Shown: positions 1 through 6,180, counted from the first letter of the stretch. The stretch is DNA of 42,909 nt from Duganella sp. CF458 (GCF_900113115.1 NZ_FOOF01000027.1:1-42909); one strand, 5' to 3'. Program-made: numbers and translations. Notes: generated by a model not told the origin, from the letters alone.

Positions 1-84
1 GCGCATTGATTCTCAGGTAGGAAATGACGGGATGTCAGGATAACATTCGGCCGACCGCCCCGGTTGATGCTTCGGGGCGGTATT

Positions 85-978
85 TCAGCAGCCTGTTAGC
101 TCTTCCCGAAACATGCTTGGCGACTTATAGCCCAAGGACGAATGCGGATGAATCTCGTTGAAATGCCTGAATGCCGCTGGCATCTGTCGCAGTACGATAT
201 CGGCGCTGCTCCGGTCCATCTGGCTGACGTAATCGCGCTTGAACGTGTTCACGAAGCTCTCGGCCATGCCATTGGACTGCGGGCTGCACACCGGGGTGTG
301 GACCGGCTTGATGCCCAGATCCTTGGCCAAAGTGTGCGTATCCTTCGCCCGAAAAGCGCCGCCATTATCACTCAAGAATTCCAGTTCGATGTCATTGCGC
401 ACCTTGGCCTCGCCAAAACGCGTTTCAACACCCTCGACCAGCATGTCACGCACAGGCTCACCAGGCAGGCCACGACTAGACCACGCACGCCAAGAAATGA
501 TCTCGCGGTCGCAGCAGTCTTTCAGGAATACGCCGGTGACCACGTCGCCGTTGTCGCAGCCAATCTCAAAGCCGTCGGAGCACCAACGGCGATTCGATTC
601 CTGAACTGCCACAGTGCCGTTGTGCACGCGGGCGCTGACGATTCGCTTCGGCGCTTTCGGCAACAGCAGCCGATAAGCCTTCATGACTCGATAGAAGCGC
701 TTGTGATTAAACAGCGCCAGGCCCGCTGCCATGCGCCGGCGGTTGACCAGTGCCCCAGCGCGTCGGTATCCGTACGTCGGCAATTGACCAATCTCCGCGC
801 GAACCGCGTCGACCAAGGCAAGGTCGGCAAGTACGTCGATCTGGCGCACCGTGCGGCCATCAACCCAATCCGGAGGCCGCGTCATCAACTCAATCACGTG
901 AGAGCGCGCCACGCCCAAGGCCTGGCAGACCGGTTTCACTGGTCGTCCTTCGGCAACAAGGGCGCGCGCGCAAGCCAC
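85..978 (-). CDS. IS3-family transposase OrfB (DDE catalytic part)
   Basis: This frame encodes the catalytic part of the transposase of the surrounding IS. An N-terminal helix-turn-helix-like segment (ARSHVIELM, about residues 24-32) is followed by an rve integrase core. The DDE triad is visible as the Asp in WCSDGFEIG, the Asp in EFLSDNGGAF and the Glu in NGMAESFVNTFKRDY, in D-D-35-E order. The frame opens with GTG directly at the slippery A run, so the protein is most likely made as an OrfAB fusion by -1 frameshifting rather than alone. The last codons (LTGC, stop) lie inside the terminal region of the IS, and a copy of this end recurs at 42786-42816. Confidence 0.9.
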   Translation of the reverse strand: MACARALVAEGRPVKPVCQALGVARSHVIELMTRPPDWVDGRTVRQIDVLADLALVDAVRAEIGQLPTYGYRRAGALVNRRRMAAGLALFNHKRFYRVMKAYRLLLPKAPKRIVSARVHNGTVAVQESNRRWCSDGFEIGCDNGDVVTGVFLKDCCDREIISWRAWSSRGLPGEPVRDMLVEGVETRFGEAKVRNDIELEFLSDNGGAFRAKDTHTLAKDLGIKPVHTPVCSPQSNGMAESFVNTFKRDYVSQMDRSSADIVLRQMPAAFRHFNEIHPHSSLGYKSPSMFREELTGC

Positions 979-1325
979 TTTTTTTCGCGGGCAAAATCCA
1001 CGGCCTCCTTCAGAATTTCAGCCTCCATGGTCTTCTTGCCCAGCATGCGCTGCAGCTGTGCGATTTGGGCACGGGCGGCTGCGAGCTCGCTGGCTGGCAC
1101 GACCGATTCGCCGGCATGGACTGCCACCAGGGCGCCTTCGCGCTCCAATTTCCGCCAGTTGAATAGCTGGCTCGCGCTGATTCCATGTTTGCGCGCCACC
1201 AGCGAAACGCTCATTCCTGGCTCGTATGTTTCGCGCACTAGTGCTGCTTTTTCTGCGGCGGACCACCGGCGACGCTTCTCGTCGCTGACCGTCACCACCT
1301 CGATTGTTTGCCTGCTTTTAGTCAT
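936..1325 (-). CDS. IS3-family transposase OrfA (HTH, DNA-binding)
   Basis: A 129-residue protein with an N-terminal helix-turn-helix (RRWSAAEKAALVRETY, then SVSLVARKHGISASQLFNW, residues about 20-57), followed by a leucine-rich, coiled-coil-like stretch (LAAARAQIAQLQRMLGKKT) used for multimerisation in IS3 OrfA proteins. It binds the terminal repeats and acts as regulator and as the N-terminal part of the OrfAB transposase. It overlaps orfB by 43 bp, with the slippery run inside the overlap. Length and architecture match IS2 OrfA. Confidence 0.9.
   Translation of the reverse strand: MTKSRQTIEVVTVSDEKRRRWSAAEKAALVRETYEPGMSVSLVARKHGISASQLFNWRKLEREGALVAVHAGESVVPASELAAARAQIAQLQRMLGKKTMEAEILKEAVDFAREKKWLARAPLLPKDDQ
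978..985 (-). promoter_or_regulatory. Programmed -1 frameshift site (A7G)
   Basis: On the minus strand the overlap of orfA and orfB contains seven A residues followed by G. OrfA reads GAA AAA AAG TGG, and slipping back one base gives the orfB frame GTG GCT TGC. IS2-group elements use an A-rich slippery run at this place to make the OrfAB transposase. The sequence shows the run and the frames; the slippage itself is inferred from the family. Confidence 0.75.
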
Positions 1326-1412
1326 ATGCCTAGTCCTATTCCTAGTCGTAAGGATAATGCATAGACTGTGTCCGGCGATTCAGGGGGCTATCTCACGGTT
1401 ACGTCCAACGTT

Positions 1413-1586
1413 ATGCCTAGCTCTTACATACATCTCGCCAATTCGCAAAACTTCCGAATCTCACACGAGTACGAGACGGTGTGGCTTGAGCGTGAAAATC
1501 AATCAAACGTGGTGATCGGAGACTTCTACGGCGATCCAAGCGCTGCGATAATTGACGCTGAAGAACGTCGGTGCGCGTGGGAATAG
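1413..1586 (+). CDS. Small hypothetical protein, first gene of cassette array
   Basis: A 57-residue frame starting at the ATG inside the GTTATGC core at 1410-1416. A start codon overlapping or abutting the recombination core is common for integron cassette genes. The protein (starts MPSSYIHLANSQNF, ends DAEERRCAWE) has no signal peptide, membrane segment or motif that I recognise. No clear ribosome-binding site is seen upstream, which is also usual for first cassette genes. GC content is lower than in the core genes. The frame could be spurious; its position at the cassette boundary is the main support. Confidence 0.4.
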   Translation: MPSSYIHLANSQNFRISHEYETVWLERENQSNVVIGDFYGDPSAAIIDAEERRCAWE

Positions 1587-1601
1587 TTAATTGCGGGAAC
1601 A

Positions 1602-1931
1602 GTGACTCTGATGGCCTGTGTCATGTTCGCGCTGAAACGGAAAATTGAGTGGGAGAGCGGTGGCCAGACCACTGCAGAGGAACGACCGGTGTTATTTTGG
1701 TCTTTCGTTATAAGTTTTGGCTGTGTTGGTTTTATCGGAATGGTATTGGTATATTCACATTATTGGGTTGGCGTCATGGCTAACATATCGCTCAATGCCG
1801 CTCGCGTTTCGTGGTCGACAGCTTCGTTGGCCGTCGGTGGCCAGTACAGGCGCTCGGTCCAGTACTGCGTTCCAGCGGACTGCCAACGGCGCGCGCTGAA
1901 TTTGGACGTTAGTTCTCCCCGCAATGACTAA
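1602..1931 (+). CDS. Hypothetical small membrane protein reading into attC
   Basis: A 109-residue frame with a GTG start; an in-frame ATG follows at 1611. Residues about 30-58 form one hydrophobic stretch (VLFWSFVISFGCVGFIGMVL) and so a likely membrane segment. The last about 50 residues are the translation of the palindrome at 1778-1914, as often happens when a cassette gene has no stop before attC, so the C-terminus carries little family information. It overlaps the next start by a few bases. No family is recognised. Confidence 0.4.
   Translation: MTLMACVMFALKRKIEWESGGQTTAEERPVLFWSFVISFGCVGFIGMVLVYSHYWVGVMANISLNAARVSWSTASLAVGGQYRRSVQYCVPADCQRRALNLDVSSPRND
1778..1914 (+). other. Putative long attC site
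   Basis: The site starts with GGCTAACATATCGCTCAATG (R''/L''-like) and ends with GGACGTTAGTT (R'-like). CTAAC at the left pairs with GTTAG at the right, and TCAATGCCG.. pairs partly with ..CGGCGCGCGCTGAA. Its length of 137 bp is in the range of long, VCR-like attC sites. The R' core GTTAGTT departs from GTTRRRY at one base. It lies between two unrelated small plus-strand genes. A structural search with an attC covariance model would decide. Confidence 0.5.
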
Positions 1932-2259
1932 TCGAAGCAAGCGCCTCACGAAAAAACTCCACCGCTACTGGCTTGGGCTGGGCGTCGTTGATGCGAGCCA
2001 AAGTTCGTACTGGCGAAAACGGCTATACGCGTCAGAACAAGGCAAGGTCTTCGTTATTTCCGCCGAAGATACAGCTGGGCTGCGGAACGATGTTGCGGCA
2101 GCAGTACGCCGTTATAAATTGCACTTCTCCGTGGCAAAGGTCGCGTCTAGCGAGGCTGAATCATGGCTTAGCGAACAAGGCCACATTATTTTTAAGTTTT
2201 GGGCTACTGCTTTTCCTACTGTCCGTGCATATTCTGGCAACAATCCGGCAATATTGTGA
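1924..2259 (+). CDS. Hypothetical cassette protein (RLTKKLHRYWL type)
   Basis: A 111-residue basic protein beginning MTNRSKRLTKKLHRYWLGLG, with no membrane segment. The start, rich in Lys, Arg and Trp, followed by DASQSSYWRKRLY, resembles a group of small unknown proteins that I associate with integron cassettes and other mobile regions; this recollection is not verified. The ATG lies 10 bp after the R'-like core at 1908-1914, the usual distance in cassettes. No function can be assigned. The next boundary (2236-2306) overlaps its 3' end. Confidence 0.6.
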   Translation: MTNRSKRLTKKLHRYWLGLGVVDASQSSYWRKRLYASEQGKVFVISAEDTAGLRNDVAAAVRRYKLHFSVAKVASSEAESWLSEQGHIIFKFWATAFPTVRAYSGNNPAIL

Positions 2260-2306
2260 GAGGGCTTCCGTTGTGACCAGTGGAGCCTTCACCTTACACG
2301 TTAGAA
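2236..2306 (+). other. Degenerate attC-like site
   Basis: The right end shows ACACGTTAGAA (core GTTAGAA at 2300-2306, one base off GTTRRRY). Inside, GTGAGAGGGCTTCC faces GGAGCCTTCACC across a 12-base loop, a clear imperfect hairpin. The left core is weak (GCAACAA). The position between two unrelated plus-strand genes supports a cassette boundary. Confidence 0.4.
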
Positions 2307-2314
2307 TTCAACGA

Positions 2315-2596
2315 ATGAATCAAATGACCTTCCCAACACTAGACTCCGCTCGTTCAGCTCGCGACGGAGGCATCGACGCTATGGCGGCTCTCGACAAAGC
2401 AGTGCGAGAGGTGCTCGTTGGACTGTCTGACGCAGACCAAAAAAAGATTAAACTTGCCTTCGGCGAGGTGATGGGGGAGGTCGTTGAAAAACTTATCAAT
2501 CCAGCGATACGGGCGTTTCCTGAACTGGACCTAGACCAAACTACTTGGACCGCAATCGCCAGGGCGCGCGCGGTAGCAAGAGCAAATGCGGTCTAA
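2315..2596 (+). CDS. Hypothetical cassette protein, 93 aa
   Basis: The chosen ATG at 2315 is 8 bp after the core GTTAGAA and begins MNQMTFPTLDSARSARDGG; a longer frame upstream would read through the preceding gene and site. The protein is helical and mixed-charge (DKAVREVLVGLSDADQKK, then FGEVMGEVVEKLINPAIRAF) without membrane segments or known catalytic motifs. Its TAA stop is part of the R'' core of the canonical attC that follows (GTCTAAC), the classic arrangement in integron cassettes. No family is recognised. Confidence 0.6.
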   Translation: MNQMTFPTLDSARSARDGGIDAMAALDKAVREVLVGLSDADQKKIKLAFGEVMGEVVEKLINPAIRAFPELDLDQTTWTAIARARAVARANAV

Positions 2597-2652
2597 CCAT
2601 TTATTTATTCCAGCGGATCGCCTTCGGCGCCCGCTGAACAGCAACGTTGGGC
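2591..2652 (+). other. attC recombination site, canonical form
   Basis: This is the best attC in the window, 62 bp long. The left core GTCTAAC fits RYYYAAC and the right core GTTGGGC fits GTTRRRY. The two cores are complementary apart from wobble-type differences. Between them CAGCGGATCGCC faces GGCGCCCGCTG across a TTC turn, giving the L''/L' stem with unpaired bases on one strand that integron integrase recognises. The upstream gene stops within the left core, and the downstream gene starts 13 bp after the right core. Confidence 0.8.
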
Positions 2653-2664
2653 ATTTACGGAGCA

Positions 2665-2949
2665 ATGAAAGTCCTGTTCACAATTCTCGCTAAGATCGTT
2701 GCTAGCTATCTCTTTGCCGGCGCGGCCTACCTGCTATATTTCAAGTGGCCCCACTACGATGGTCATGCTCACGTGCCATTTAGTGGTTTTCCTGAGTTCT
2801 TGGTATTCGCGCCGTTTTCTCCGTTCTTCTTGCTTGAAGATTTTCACGATAGGTCCGCAAACGCGCTTTCGGGCGCGCTGGTCTATGGAGCGTCGTTGGT
2901 CTGCTCGTTATGGTTCTTTTTCAAGAGGCGAAGGAATGTCCGACAATAA
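2665..2949 (+). CDS. Hypothetical cassette membrane protein, 94 aa
   Basis: The ATG at 2665 is preceded by ACGGAGCA, a usable ribosome-binding site, and follows the canonical attC by 13 bp; an upstream in-frame TTG lies inside the attC core and is less likely. Two hydrophobic stretches (residues about 5-25 and 75-88) flank a middle part rich in Pro and Phe (PFSGFPEFLVFAPFSPFFLL). The C-terminus is basic (FFKRRRNVRQ), suggesting a cytoplasmic tail. No family is recognised. Confidence 0.6.
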   Translation: MKVLFTILAKIVASYLFAGAAYLLYFKWPHYDGHAHVPFSGFPEFLVFAPFSPFFLLEDFHDRSANALSGALVYGASLVCSLWFFFKRRRNVRQ

Positions 2950-2954
2950 GCCTC

Positions 2955-3016
2955 AGCTAACGTGCTACAGCGGGCCGTTCCCGCCTTCGCACACCGCCGA
3001 CCGATTACGGTAGCCC
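2955..3016 (+). other. Degenerate attC-like site
   Basis: The left arm AGCTAACGTGCTACAGCGG and the reverse complement of the right end (GGCTACCGTAATCGGTCGG) agree at GCTA.CGT..T....CGG, so an imperfect palindrome spans the gap. The right core GGTAGCC departs from GTTRRRY. The gap lies between two unrelated small genes in the same orientation. Confidence 0.45.
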
Positions 3017-3017
3017 A

Positions 3018-3257
3018 ATGGCAGCTCCTTTCAAAGAATACGAACTCGTTCGCGTGTGCCGGCTGATTCAATCTGGCGGTGCTCTCGATGGCTGGCGCTT
3101 GAATCAGCGAGCCCCGGCTCCTGGTGACGTAGGTACGCTGCTTAACATCTTGACTGCCCATGGCCTCCCGAACAAGTATGTCGTTGAGTGCTCCGGTCAA
3201 GACGGTGTTTCCATTTGGCTCGCGGATTTTTTCGCGGAGGAGATCGAGCATGTGTAA
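3018..3257 (+). CDS. Small DUF4926-like cassette protein
   Basis: A 79-residue acidic protein beginning MAAPFKEYELVRVCRLIQ. It has the pattern of DUF4926-type proteins: a beta strand with LVRV, then APGDVGTLLNI, then YVVECSGQDGVSIWLADF. That is a small beta-barrel often found in accessory regions and near toxin-antitoxin or immunity genes. Function is unknown. The ATG directly follows the degenerate attC-like end at 3016. Family assignment rests on motif order and is moderate. Confidence 0.65.
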   Translation: MAAPFKEYELVRVCRLIQSGGALDGWRLNQRAPAPGDVGTLLNILTAHGLPNKYVVECSGQDGVSIWLADFFAEEIEHV

Positions 3258-3260
3258 TTG

Positions 3261-3329
3261 GGCTAACCTTGCGGGCAACCGTACTGCCTACGCTGCGGTT
3301 CCTTCAGCCAGATATCTTAGACGTTAGAA
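3261..3329 (+). other. Putative attC site
   Basis: GGCTAAC at 3261-3267 and GTTAGAA at 3323-3329 frame a 69-bp gap, with CTAAC and GTTAG complementary. Inside, AACCG and CGGTT form a short inner stem. Both cores deviate by one base from the consensus. The next gene starts 6 bp further on. Confidence 0.5.
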
Positions 3330-3334
3330 ATTCA

Positions 3335-3553
3335 ATGAGTGCACCGATTCCCTGTCCACGTTGCGACGGTCAAGGTCACGTACTACATGTGACTGTCCGC
3401 GCAATTTCTCTGGAGCTTTGGCTGTGCGATGAGTGCGACGCTACTTGGCGCACGAAGGATGCCATCTCACGTACGAAGTTTGAAGACTTTGAAACACTGG
3501 CCAAGTCTCTTGGCTTTTCACCCAAGTGGGATGGACTCGAGGTGCACCAATGA
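3335..3553 (+). CDS. Small zinc-ribbon protein (cassette)
   Basis: A 72-residue protein with two Cys pairs, CPRC at residues 7-10 and CDEC at about 30-33, separated by a strand-rich segment (VLHVTVRAISLELWL). This is the layout of a zinc ribbon. The ATG at 3335 follows the core GTTAGAA by 6 bp; the frame upstream of it would read through the attC-like site. Its TGA overlaps the next ATG (ATGA at 3550-3553), so the two genes are translationally coupled. Zinc-ribbon proteins of this size are often nucleic-acid-binding or scaffold parts; no specific function can be given. Confidence 0.65.
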   Translation: MSAPIPCPRCDGQGHVLHVTVRAISLELWLCDECDATWRTKDAISRTKFEDFETLAKSLGFSPKWDGLEVHQ

Positions 3554-3789
3554 ACGAGCTTATTTGTCCTGACATTCAGCTCAAGAGGACGCGAGATCTG
3601 ATGGCATTGTTGGCCAATTACCTCCAGGCTGCGTATTGCCGCAGCCCGGGAAGCGTGGTGGATTTTGGTGAGCCTTTCCTGATCCTTGGTAAGTTAAGAT
3701 ATGCCGACTTTTTCAGGAGCCCCATTGATGTCCTTACACCCAATCGTTGGCGCAGCGCTGTTGCTGCAGGCCTGCTTCGCACACGCTAA
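3550..3789 (+). pseudogene. Truncated gene running into the beta-lactamase start
   Basis: A frame starting with ATGA overlap to the zinc-ribbon gene. The first about 48 residues (MNELICPDIQLKRTRDLMAL onward, to FLILGK) look like a genuine protein start. From about 3692 the frame reads into the ribosome-binding site, start and signal-peptide region of the next gene in another frame, ending LTPNRWRSAVAAGLLRTR. I infer that the original 3' part was lost when the downstream segment joined here. No attC-like palindrome is seen between 3553 and 3728. Confidence 0.45.
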
Positions 3790-5095
3790 CAATACTTCCC
3801 TGGAGGGTCTGCTGGATGCCAAGTTGGCGCCCATGTTCAAGTCCGGCGCCCCCGGCGCCGCCGTCATTGTGATGCGAGATGGCGAGATGGTCTTCCGCAA
3901 AGCATATGGCCTGGCCGACGTCGACAAAAAGGTCCCGCTACAGGCGGATATGCAGTTGCGACTGGGCTCAATCACCAAGCAGTTCACCGGAGTGGCAATC
4001 CTGATGTTGGCGGAGCAGGGCAAACTTTCGCTGCAGGACGACATCACGCGGTTCGTGCCGGACTATCCGACCAAGGGCAAGTCCATCACCATACAGCAGC
4101 TGCTGCAGCACAAGTCCGGCATCCACAACTACACGGCCATGCGTTCGTTCTGGTCGGTGGCGCGCAAGGACATGAGCGTCGCGCAAATGATCGACTTGTT
4201 CAAGAATGAACCGCTGGACTACGCGCCAGGCGAACGCTGGGCCTACAGCAACTCTGGCTACTTCCTGCTTGGCGCAGTTATCGAGAAAGCCTCCGGCATG
4301 CGCTATGCCGATTTTATTGCACGGAACATCTTTGAGCCTTTAGGTATGGTGGATACGGCCTACGAAGGCGCGGAGCGCAGCACGAAGCGCCGCATTCCTG
4401 GCTATCGCGGCGGATTTTTCTCGGGCTATAGTCCGGCCGAACAAATCAGCATGTCATTGCCCTACGCGGCGGGTGCGCTGGTTTCCACCGTTGACGACCT
4501 GGCGCGTTGGGATGCCGCCATTAGCGCCGGTAAGCTGCTGACGGCGGAAAGCTGGAAGCAGGCTTTCACGCCATGCACGCTGCCTGATGCGTCGGCATGT
4601 AATTATGGTTTCGGTTGGACTATTGGCAAACTGCGCGGGCACCAGGAAATAGCGCACGGCGGTGATATTCCTGGCTTTAATGGTCACGTGATTCGCCTGC
4701 CGGACGATAAGGTTTATGTGGCTGTGTTGAGCAATGGCGAACGCAGTTTGCTCAATTCGGAAGTCGTTGCGCAGCATGCTGCAGCCATTGCAATCGGCGA
4801 TCCATTCCCAGAGCGGAAGGTCATCGCTCTGACGTCGGAGGCGCTGGATGCCTTCGTCGGCACTTATAAGCTGGCCGATAACAGCACGCGTACGGTGCGT
4901 CGCAAGGGGCCAACTCTGACCTGGCAGCGCGATGGCCGTCCGGCGACAGACCTGAAGCCGTATGCGTCGACCAGCTTCTTCATGGAGGGAACCATGAATA
5001 GCGTTGAATTTCGGCGCGATGCCGGCGGCAAAGTTACTAGCCTGTTGATGCAGCAGACCATTGGCGACCAGGTGGCCGAGCGCATCGCGGATTAA
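3728..5095 (+). CDS. Secreted serine beta-lactamase-like hydrolase (class C/PBP fold)
   Basis: A 455-residue protein of the beta-lactamase/D-alanyl-D-alanine carboxypeptidase-like family (COG1680 type). The signal peptide (MSLHPIVGAALLLQACFAHA) predicts export. Catalytic motifs are SITK (Ser81, Lys84), YSNSG around residue 175 and HGGDIPG around 311. A C-terminal domain from about residue 375 starts DAFVGTYKLADNSTRTVRR and resembles DUF3471-like beta domains. The start at 3728 is chosen over 3701 because AGGAG lies 8-12 bp upstream of it. The substrate is unknown; such proteins can be esterases, peptidases or beta-lactamases. It is closely similar to the protein at 11550-12911. It lies within the cassette-like region with an attC-like palindrome downstream. 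Confidence 0.85.
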   Translation: MSLHPIVGAALLLQACFAHANNTSLEGLLDAKLAPMFKSGAPGAAVIVMRDGEMVFRKAYGLADVDKKVPLQADMQLRLGSITKQFTGVAILMLAEQGKLSLQDDITRFVPDYPTKGKSITIQQLLQHKSGIHNYTAMRSFWSVARKDMSVAQMIDLFKNEPLDYAPGERWAYSNSGYFLLGAVIEKASGMRYADFIARNIFEPLGMVDTAYEGAERSTKRRIPGYRGGFFSGYSPAEQISMSLPYAAGALVSTVDDLARWDAAISAGKLLTAESWKQAFTPCTLPDASACNYGFGWTIGKLRGHQEIAHGGDIPGFNGHVIRLPDDKVYVAVLSNGERSLLNSEVVAQHAAAIAIGDPFPERKVIALTSEALDAFVGTYKLADNSTRTVRRKGPTLTWQRDGRPATDLKPYASTSFFMEGTMNSVEFRRDAGGKVTSLLMQQTIGDQVAERIAD

Positions 5096-5127
5096 GTGCG
5101 TGAAGTAGTAGGATCGATAAATAAGTT

Positions 5128-5184
5128 CAGGGGTACCTATGTATTTGAAAACCACGAACTGGATTTCAAATTCTAAAGCCCCTG
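5128..5184 (+). repeat. 57-bp two-step palindrome
   Basis: CAGGGG (5128-5133) pairs with CCCCTG (5179-5184), and inside it ATTTGAAA (5143-5150) pairs with TTTCAAAT (5164-5171), with symmetrical unpaired spacers. The arms are perfect. No T run follows, so it is not a standard terminator for the hydrolase gene. It may be a miniature repeat, a protein-binding site or an mRNA 3' structure. It competes with the attC-like fold described next. Confidence 0.6.
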
Positions 5185-5235
5185 ACATTTAGCTCTAGCG
5201 GAAGGCATGCGGCGCCGCTGAGGGGCACGTTAGAT
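5171..5235 (+). other. Putative attC site after the hydrolase gene
   Basis: The left arm TTCTAAAGCCCCT faces AGGGGCACGTTAGAT at the right. The right core GTTAGAT fits GTTRRRY; the left core is imperfect (TTCTAAA). An inner AGCGG/CCGCT pair adds a second stem with a spacer, as in attC. If real, it makes the hydrolase gene the payload of a cassette. It shares CCCCTG with the overlapping palindrome at 5128-5184, so only one of the folds can form at a time. Confidence 0.45.
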
Positions 5236-5251
5236 TAAGTTGTACGCACTT

Positions 5252-5614
5252 ATGGCAAGGCACTGGAAAGAGAAACTGGACCCCAGCAAGCATCGCGACT
5301 TTATGCGCGGCTATCAGGACGCGGGCGGCCTACCTATGGATGCGCCGCGGGACAACCTTCTGGAGTCTTGGGTTTACTTTGTTGAAGTTGCGGGGTTCAC
5401 CTTTCAGTTCGTATCCGTCGATCAAATTCACGAAGCGTTGCGCTATTTTGAAGAGAAGGTCCATCCGAGCACCAAAGAATACAATAACGGACTTGAGCAC
5501 CACTGGCAGCCGTGGTTTTGCCGCCTTGCCCCCGGGATCAAGTCCGAAGCCAAACGCGTAAAAGTGGTCAAAGCACTTCAGGCAACTTTAATTGAATACG
5601 GATCCGAAACCTAA
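5252..5614 (+). CDS. Hypothetical protein, 120 aa, rich in aromatic residues
   Basis: A soluble protein starting MARHWKEKLDPSKHRDFMRG and containing NLLESWVYFVEVAGFTFQF and LEHHWQPWFCRLAPG. No signal peptide or membrane segment is visible. I choose the ATG at 5252 over an in-frame TTG at 5240 because the TTG lies 5 bp from the recombination core without a ribosome-binding site; the TTG start remains possible. The family is not recognised. The size, acidic-aromatic character and the neighbours make an immunity-type role possible, but this is conjecture. Confidence 0.65.
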   Translation: MARHWKEKLDPSKHRDFMRGYQDAGGLPMDAPRDNLLESWVYFVEVAGFTFQFVSVDQIHEALRYFEEKVHPSTKEYNNGLEHHWQPWFCRLAPGIKSEAKRVKVVKALQATLIEYGSET

Positions 5615-5627
5615 CCACCTCTCCGGA

Positions 5628-5768
5628 ATGCCCGACGCAATGGCCATCGTGAAGGAGTATGGGTTGTACTTCTGCGACCACGGTGGACACGGCCGCAAGT
5701 ACCTAGGGTTCGTAGTGGCGCAGCTTGTTCGAAACTTTGGTTCCGTCACGGTTGAAGAGCTGGCATAG
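5628..5768 (+). CDS. Very small ORF (46 aa), possible gene remnant
   Basis: The frame begins MPDAMAIVKEYGLYFCDHGG and ends VAQLVRNFGSVTVEELA. The sequence reads like a genuine protein end, with alternating hydrophobic residues and a C-terminal helix. The gene may be a fragment of a larger one, or a small independent gene between 5252-5614 and 5785-6180. No strong ribosome-binding site is seen (CTCCGGA). No family is recognised. Confidence 0.35.
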   Translation: MPDAMAIVKEYGLYFCDHGGHGRKYLGFVVAQLVRNFGSVTVEELA

Positions 5769-5784
5769 CACATTGGGCCTATTT

Positions 5785-6180
5785 ATGAACATTCGATTTC
5801 GGGCTGCGGATGCGGTTCTATCAGCCCGGGACATTTCGGCGATTCGCCGCGAATGCACCCTGTCTATCAGTGAGATCAAGGAGCGCGCGGGACGCTCGGA
5901 CTGGTTATTTGAGATTCAGGTTTTTTCGGGCGATTGGCCGGCTGGCAGGCCAAGGGTGGTACGTTTGCTGACGGAGATCGAAAGCGGGAGGCTGCCTCTC
6001 GCGGTTTCGGAGCAATCGGATAGCGCGGGCGAGGATGAGCCGCTTACTCTTCCTGAGGCGAGAGCGAGAGTTCAGCTCTTTCGAGAAATCGCCATTGAGC
6101 AGCATCGGGCGTCTCAGCTGGAAGCCGGCCACATCGCGCAGCCGGACGACTACATTCCTGCAGGTGAAGATGAGGCTTAG
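5785..6180 (+). CDS. Hypothetical protein, 131 aa
   Basis: A soluble acidic protein. The N-terminal about 70 residues contain SARDISAIRRECTLSISEIK, LFEIQVFSGDWP and VVRLLTEIESGRLPLAV, which look like a compact alpha/beta domain. The C-terminal half is charged and helical (LPEARARVQLFREIAIEQ). The ATG at 5785 is chosen because the frame upstream has no ribosome-binding site. The next gene contains a YrhB-like and an L7/L12-like domain, so the two may act together, but the function is unknown. Confidence 0.6.
   Translation: MNIRFRAADAVLSARDISAIRRECTLSISEIKERAGRSDWLFEIQVFSGDWPAGRPRVVRLLTEIESGRLPLAVSEQSDSAGEDEPLTLPEARARVQLFREIAIEQHRASQLEAGHIAQPDDYIPAGEDEA

Larger units (their letters stand above)
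66..1395 (-). mobile_element. IS3-family (IS2-group) insertion sequence, apparently intact
   Basis: The element carries two overlapping transposase frames on the minus strand with an A7G slippery run between them, the organisation of IS2-group IS3 elements. The orfA-side end, read on the minus strand, begins TGAGATAGCCCCCTGAATC and resembles the IS2 left end. The orfB-side end reads GATGCTTCGGGGCGGTATTT. The terminal inverted repeats match each other poorly. CGGTT occurs at 61-65 and again at 1396-1400, which fits the 5-bp target duplication of this group; if the left end starts at 65 (TG) the duplication is 4 bp. No disruption of either frame is visible, so the copy may be active. Exact ends are inferred from the direct repeat. 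Confidence 0.85.
38..1416 (+). other. attC-like palindrome interrupted by the IS (two halves)
   Basis: The bases just left of the IS (GGATAACATTCGGCCGACCG, from 38) and just right of it (ACGTCCAACGTTATGC, 1401-1416) form an imperfect inverted repeat. The reverse complement of the right arm begins GCATAACGTTGGACGT, so ATAAC.TT is shared. With the IS and one duplicated CGGTT removed, the site would be about 44 bp, short for an attC. The right half ends in GTTATGC, close to the GTTRRRY core, and the ATG of the next gene lies inside it. I treat it as a probable but not certain cassette boundary. Confidence 0.4.

Noticed and set aside
142..1515. 457-codon plus-strand frame across the IS
   Set aside because: Antisense to the two transposase frames, and it runs beyond the IS end without any domain pattern.
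5609..5778. Possible 170-bp attC (ACCTAAC ... ATTGGGC)
   Set aside because: The cores are close to consensus but the arms do not pair, and the space is largely filled by an open frame (5628-5768).
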